Of a DNA stretch of 8,611 bases, positions 4,826 to 8,611 are shown piece after piece (position 1 is the stretch's first letter; each line of letters starts with the position of its first letter). The stretch comes from Clostridia bacterium. GTDB lineage: Bacteria; Bacillota; Clostridia; Oscillospirales; CAG-272. Under the pieces are notes generated by a model. The model had not been told where the DNA came from, did not search any database, and saw only the letters and a list, made by a program, of their open reading frames with translations. Location: assembly GCA_017518025.1 (NCBI GenBank), contig JAFWWR010000235.1, forward strand, positions 1-8,611, written 5' to 3'. The translations under genes were made by a program, and so were the position numbers.

Positions 4826-4854
4826 ATTGTAGCACACGCGCGCCTTCGAGTCAA
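4826..4854 (-). promoter_or_regulatory. Promoter of the zinc-ribbon gene
   Basis: On the minus strand TTGACT (4854-4849), 17 nt and TACAAT (4831-4826) make a five-of-six plus five-of-six sigma-A promoter. The start would be near 4819, a 40-nt leader before the ATG at 4779. Confidence 0.8.
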
Positions 4855-4957
4855 TGACGGCGCCGCTTTTTATTTTTCCGGGGAGACGAGTTTTTTATCT
4901 GTTCCCTCCCCGCCAATTTTTGCCTTCCGGATCACGGGACAACCTTGACGGGGGTCA

Positions 4958-4986
4958 TTGACAAAAGAAACGTTTTGTGATAATAT
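4958..4986 (+). promoter_or_regulatory. Promoter of the acyl-CoA synthetase gene
   Basis: A perfect -35 TTGACA (4958-4963), a 17-nt spacer and TAATAT (4981-4986) with an extended TGA before it form a good sigma-A promoter. Transcription would start near 4993, about 80 nt before the ATG. The spacer carries a 6-bp inverted repeat, ACAAAA (4961-4966) and TTTTGT (4973-4978), a possible operator. Confidence 0.8.
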
Positions 4987-5072
4987 AGAATGAATGTTTG
5001 TGTGCCCTCGCCGGATACAGGCGGAAAACGGGCACGGTGACGATATTACTCCGGAAAGAGGCCGTTCCGATC

Positions 5073-6800
5073 ATGAATAACAAAAAAGTCAGAGTCAGAG
5101 TTCACAAAAAGCCCAAAACCAAAAGGATATTTCAGCCCGCCTACGACGTGCTGGAGCTGCTCTCCATCATGAAAGAGCACGGGGAGCGGACCCTTTTCTC
5201 GTATTTCGGGAAGGGGCGCGTCCTGCACGACGTGACCTACGCCGAGTTTGAGAAAGACGTGAAGGCGACCGCCGCCGGGCTCCGCGAAGCGGGGCTTGCA
5301 GGGGCCAAGGTCGCCGTCATAGGCGAGACGTCGCCTCAGTGGTTCGCCGTATACCTGGCGGTGCTCGCCTCGGGCGGAGTCATAATCCCCATGGACCGGG
5401 AGCTTGCCGTCGAGGAGATAGGCCGGTTCCTCGAGTGGGTCAGCGCGGACGCCATCGCTTATGCCGAATCGTTCCACGAAAAGTTCGCGGAAATGCGGGA
5501 AAATCATCCCACCCTCCGCCGTTTTATCCCTCTCACCGGAGAGTATGAGGACGACGGACGCGTCGTGGGGCTCGATTCGATCATCGAAAAAGGGCGCGCG
5601 CTGGTGGAGAACGGTTACAACTACCCGCCGGTCGTGGACCGCGAGAAAATGGCGGAGATGCTGTTCACATCCGGCACCACGGGGTCCAGCAAGTGCGTGA
5701 TGCTCTCGCAGAAGAACATCTTTTCCGTCGCCACCACCGCCGTGGAGACCGTGGACTTCTTCCCCGACGACGTGGTGGTATCGGTGCTCCCCGTTCATCA
5801 CACCTACGAGCTCGCCATCTCCCTCGCCGAGATGATCTACGGAATGCACATCTGCATCAACGATTCCCTCAGCCACACGCTGAGGAATTTCAAATACTTC
5901 AAGCCCACGGCGCTGATCCTTGTGCCCCTGTTCATCTACACCATGCACAAGAAGATCTGGAGCGAGGCGAAGAAGCAGGGCAAGGAAAACAAGCTGAAGA
6001 TCGGCATCATCGCCTCCGGCACCATGAAGGCGGCGGGAGTCGACTTCCGGCGGCGCATATTTGCCGACGTGCTGGACGCCTTCGGCGGACGGCTCGAGAA
6101 GATAATCTGCGGCGGCGCGCCGCTGGATCCCCTGATGATCGAGGCCTTCGAGAACTTCGGCATCTCCATTTACGAGGGCTACGGCATCACCGAGTGCTCG
6201 CCTCTGGCGGCGGTGACTCCGTACTACGCGAGGAAATACGGCTCCGTCGGGCCGGCGGTCCCCTGCTGCACGGCGCGTATCGACGCCGTCGGGGAGAACG
6301 ACTACGGCTATCCCGAGGGAGAGATACAGATCAAGGGCGACAACGTGATGATCGGCTACTTCGACAACGAAGAAGCCAACGCCGAGGCGTTCACCGAGGA
6401 CGGATGGTTCTGCACCGGCGACATGGGCTACATGGACCGGGACGGATACATCTACATCACGGGGCGGAAGAAGTCCGTCATCGTTCTGGAAAACGGCAAA
6501 AACGTGTTCCCCGAGGAGATCGAGGAATACCTCTCCCACCTGAAAGGCGTCGGGGAGTGCGTGGTGGTAGGCCGGGGCAACCCGGGCGAGAAGATCGACC
6601 TCGTGGCGATAATCTACCCCGATCCCGAGGTGTTCCCGGAGGGGACGCCCGAGGAGGAGATCAGATCCGCGCTGGAGCGGGAGATCGGCGAGATGAACAA
6701 GAAGCTGCCGACCTTCAAACACGTGGTGAAGGTGGAACTCAGAGATACGGAATTCGAGAAGACCACCTCGAAGAAGATAAAGAGACATCTGGTACAGTAA
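5073..6800 (+). CDS. Long-chain fatty acid--CoA ligase (AMP-forming)
   Basis: This 575-aa enzyme is predicted to activate fatty acids with ATP to an acyl-adenylate, then load them on CoA, at the inner face of the membrane or in the cytosol. I chose the ATG at 5073, which has GAAAGAGG 11 nt upstream; a longer frame opens only with TTG at 4998, in the likely leader. ANL-superfamily motifs appear in order: P-loop TSGTTGSSK (199-207), YEGYGITE (367-374), TGD with ATP-ribose-binding D450, the hinge region YITGRKKSVIVLENGKN (461-477), and TTSKKIKR near the end with catalytic K568. Length and the basic N-terminus fit clostridial long-chain acyl-CoA synthetases. An acyl-ACP synthetase role or another carboxylic acid substrate is possible. 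It is monocistronic with its own promoter and terminator, and GC-rich like its right neighbour. Confidence 0.92.
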   Translation: MNNKKVRVRVHKKPKTKRIFQPAYDVLELLSIMKEHGERTLFSYFGKGRVLHDVTYAEFEKDVKATAAGLREAGLAGAKVAVIGETSPQWFAVYLAVLASGGVIIPMDRELAVEEIGRFLEWVSADAIAYAESFHEKFAEMRENHPTLRRFIPLTGEYEDDGRVVGLDSIIEKGRALVENGYNYPPVVDREKMAEMLFTSGTTGSSKCVMLSQKNIFSVATTAVETVDFFPDDVVVSVLPVHHTYELAISLAEMIYGMHICINDSLSHTLRNFKYFKPTALILVPLFIYTMHKKIWSEAKKQGKENKLKIGIIASGTMKAAGVDFRRRIFADVLDAFGGRLEKIICGGAPLDPLMIEAFENFGISIYEGYGITECSPLAAVTPYYARKYGSVGPAVPCCTARIDAVGENDYGYPEGEIQIKGDNVMIGYFDNEEANAEAFTEDGWFCTGDMGYMDRDGYIYITGRKKSVIVLENGKNVFPEEIEEYLSHLKGVGECVVVGRGNPGEKIDLVAIIYPDPEVFPEGTPEEEIRSALEREIGEMNKKLPTFKHVVKVELRDTEFEKTTSKKIKRHLVQ

Positions 6801-6844
6801 TGAAAAAGGAAACCGGCCCGACGGGCCGGTTTCCTTTTTCATTA
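6798..6844. terminator. Shared bidirectional terminator
   Basis: A 22-bp perfect inverted repeat (6798-6819 with 6823-6844) has a GAC loop, a GGCCC core and A5/T5 edges. It includes the synthetase stop codon TAA in its left arm and ends one base before the stop of the convergent esterase gene (6845). It serves both genes. Confidence 0.95.
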
Positions 6845-8611
6845 TCAATTGATCCTGCTGAACATCACCCTGTAGAAGGATTCCACGCGTCCTCCGGACG
6901 GGGTCCGGACCGTGTATTCGACGTTGACGATGTTCGAGGACCCGGCGCTCCATTCCGAAAAAGTCCGTTGCAGCTCTCCGAGCTGATCCTGCGACACCTC
7001 CACCGTGCAGTCTTCGGGAAGGCCGTATTTCGAGGTCAGCGCATCCTTTATCATTCCTTCGAGCAGTTCCGCAGTTACCTCCCAGGAGTTGACAAATTCG
7101 ACCGTGACAAACCGCTCTTTTTCGAGTTTCGCCGTCATCCCGGCGATCTCTTTTTCCTCCGGAGTCAGTTCCCTCTCGCCGTCCTCCGGGAAATATACCG
7201 CCACGCCGGTGACCGGGATCTCCCGGTACATGGGATCGATACTCAAGGGATCTCCCACGACAGTGTAGGTGGTGTTATACGCGCCGCCGCCATAGCCGTG
7301 GGTCGCGTTCTGCTTGAACGCGATCGCCTTTTCGCCTCCCAGGGCGTTATACAGAGCGCAAAGCCCGCAGGTGGGGCAAACGTCGTCCGCCAGAGCGCAG
7401 TTGACCGACGTGGGGCACGTAACGCGTGAGGCAAAGTAACATGAGTCGTAGTAGGCGGCGGCGTCCGAATAATCCGGGCACCATCCGCTGATCCTCCGGC
7501 CGCTCTGGCCGCCCATGTCGCACATCCAGGTGATGCTCGTTTCCACGCGATTCACCTTTTTGTACAGCGCGGCTGTCGCGACGGCCTGGAAACCGCCCAT
7601 ACTTCCGCCGTTCGTGGAGATATCGACGCCGTTCCACAAATCGGAAAACTCCTTCTCGACGAAACGGATCGCCTGGATATCACGCATGAGCATGCCGAGC
7701 TGGTACCCTTCGTCCCTCGTCGGGAAATCGAAGCCGAAGCCGTCGAGCAGAGCTCTCTTTTCGGCGTAGTAATTCTCGTCCCTGTCGTTTTCAATGCTGT
7801 GGGGGTTGACGTTGACGCAGATGGCGTCGGTATGGAAATTATAGCCGGTGCTGCCGACTCCGTAGCCGTCAAAGAACGAGCGGATCTTGAGAGACCTGCT
7901 CTCCGCGCCCTGCGGCACGGTGACGTGAGCGTATGCGGAACCCCACGGGCTGCTGATACGGATCGAATAGACGTCCCATCCGTCGCGGCCCGCCACGTCG
8001 TAATACTCCTCAGCCACCGGCTCCGTCTGCAGAAGCTCGCTCATCTTTCCGTCCCAGAATTCGTCGAAATCCTCCGGCTCCTCCTCGGCGGGAGCGATCT
8101 TTTCGATATCGAATACCACGCCGCCGTTCATGGTGACCCCGCTCAGAGCGGAGATCCTGTAGCCCTTTTTCGACAAGAGATAAACGTTCATCCTGCCGGC
8201 TCCGGGAACGGAACAGCCCTGCACCTGAACGATGATCTGGCCGGAGTATCCCTCCTCCACGCCCGTTTTGAACTTTCCCGCGTCGTCTCTGTATTCCCAG
8301 GACATTTTCGGCACGCTGACGAGCCGTCCGTTCCTGAGCAGCGATCCGCGGAAGGTCACCTGCTCCCCCGTTCTGTACGAGACGGGGTTTTTGTCGGTCT
8401 CGCAGAGGAATTCAAGGCCGTCGGAGGAAGTCGCCTCCTGAAGCAGGAACGTGCCCGTCGTTGAAAAGCCCGTCGGGACGGTAAACGCCGCTCTCTTTGC
8501 GATCTCGGCGCGGATTATCTCCGCCGCGTGGTCCACGGCGTAGCGTGAGAACAAAGTCAGAACGAGGTCGCCGTCCTTCTCCTCAAGGGTGTAGGAAAGG
8601 CGCTCGAGGGA
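6845..8611 (-). CDS. CE7-like acetyl-xylan esterase family protein, 5'-truncated by window edge
   Basis: 588 codons are visible and the frame is still open at the right edge, so the true start is outside; the TTG at 8554 is not the likely start. Numbering from the first visible codon: residues about 66-170 are a beta-sandwich (GEQVTFRGSL) seen before esterase domains of this family. Residues about 182-456 are an alpha/beta-hydrolase of the AXE1 type (FDEFWDGKMSEL entry; nucleophile S337 in GGSMGG, acid D409 in LADDVCP, H438 in ATHGYGGG). The Asp-His distance of 29 equals that of the Thermotoga CE7 enzyme. The family removes acetyl groups from xylo-oligosaccharides or cephalosporin C. The usual RGQ motif is not visible at its expected site (about 268-275), and GxSQGG is GGSMGG. 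Five cysteines crowd 399-418. A 130-residue C-terminal extension is unrecognised. Location (secreted or not) cannot be judged. Confidence 0.85.
   Translation of the reverse strand, partial: SLERLSYTLEEKDGDLVLTLFSRYAVDHAAEIIRAEIAKRAAFTVPTGFSTTGTFLLQEATSSDGLEFLCETDKNPVSYRTGEQVTFRGSLLRNGRLVSVPKMSWEYRDDAGKFKTGVEEGYSGQIIVQVQGCSVPGAGRMNVYLLSKKGYRISALSGVTMNGGVVFDIEKIAPAEEEPEDFDEFWDGKMSELLQTEPVAEEYYDVAGRDGWDVYSIRISSPWGSAYAHVTVPQGAESRSLKIRSFFDGYGVGSTGYNFHTDAICVNVNPHSIENDRDENYYAEKRALLDGFGFDFPTRDEGYQLGMLMRDIQAIRFVEKEFSDLWNGVDISTNGGSMGGFQAVATAALYKKVNRVETSITWMCDMGGQSGRRISGWCPDYSDAAAYYDSCYFASRVTCPTSVNCALADDVCPTCGLCALYNALGGEKAIAFKQNATHGYGGGAYNTTYTVVGDPLSIDPMYREIPVTGVAVYFPEDGERELTPEEKEIAGMTAKLEKERFVTVEFVNSWEVTAELLEGMIKDALTSKYGLPEDCTVEVSQDQLGELQRTFSEWSAGSSNIVNVEYTVRTPSGGRVESFYRVMFSRIN

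Noticed and set aside
5046..6953. 635-codon minus-strand frame opposite the acyl-CoA synthetase
   Set aside because: Antisense shadow in GC-rich DNA, rich in Arg, His, Val and Leu; the sense gene has complete family motifs.
5693..7429. 578-codon plus-strand frame running from the synthetase into the esterase
   Set aside because: Arg-rich shadow that crosses a 22-bp perfect terminator; no domain signature.

Overview
The window looks like a piece of an anaerobic Clostridia-type Firmicute chromosome, probably a gut-associated, moderately GC-rich uncultured lineage (Oscillospiraceae-like). This rests on near-consensus AGGAGG ribosome binding sites, sigma-A promoters with 17-nt spacers, an AgrC/LytTR-type two-component system, a lipobox lipoprotein, a clostridial-style long-chain acyl-CoA synthetase and a CE7-like carbohydrate esterase. 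The taxonomic call is inference. No rRNA, tRNA, IS element or CRISPR array was seen.

Left part (1-3710, clearly more AT-rich): everything transcribed reads leftward. A response regulator (LytTR class) and a 6-TM GHKL histidine kinase form an ATGA-overlapped operon (3622 to 1626). It starts at a strong extended -10 promoter (3681-3709) and ends at a perfect terminator (1570-1606). Downstream on the same strand is a second unit: a promoter (1317-1345), a 9-codon leader ORF with an ideal ribosome binding site, a secreted lipoprotein (393-1133), a 17-codon ORF that is only a signal-peptide-like stretch (307-360), and a terminator hairpin (205-236). Just upstream of the promoter of this second unit is a direct repeat, (A/G)TTTAT(A/C)CC(T/A)G, repeated with 20-bp spacing. 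The same two-part motif recurs at 3817-3854, upstream of the regulator operon, with 21-bp spacing. Paired direct repeats about two helical turns apart are how LytTR regulators bind DNA, so the sequence suggests one regulon: kinase, regulator, lipoprotein and tiny peptides. Positions 1-204 hold only hairpins and terminators, plus possibly the tail of an unseen gene.

Middle (3623-4143): a 520-bp gene-free stretch. It holds the regulator promoter, the second operator copy (oriented rightward), and an array of short hairpins separated by five copies of AGCTAAAT(T/A) at a 25-27 bp period (about 3908-4088). The array may be a transcribed structured RNA or an intergenic repeat family.

Right part (4144-8611, GC-rich): a leftward gene for a small multi-zinc-ribbon protein of unknown function and a rightward long-chain acyl-CoA synthetase diverge from a 218-bp region (4780-4997 to the first transcribed bases) with two back-to-back consensus promoters. 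The synthetase converges on a leftward CE7-like esterase, cut by the right edge. The two share a perfect 22-bp-arm bidirectional terminator.

The most noteworthy element is the putative signalling module at 205-3860: LytTR system, matching operators, lipoprotein and a signal-peptide-like mini-ORF. No AgrB or AgrD-like genes are in the window, so a lipoprotein or signal-peptide-derived ligand is an attractive but unproven idea.
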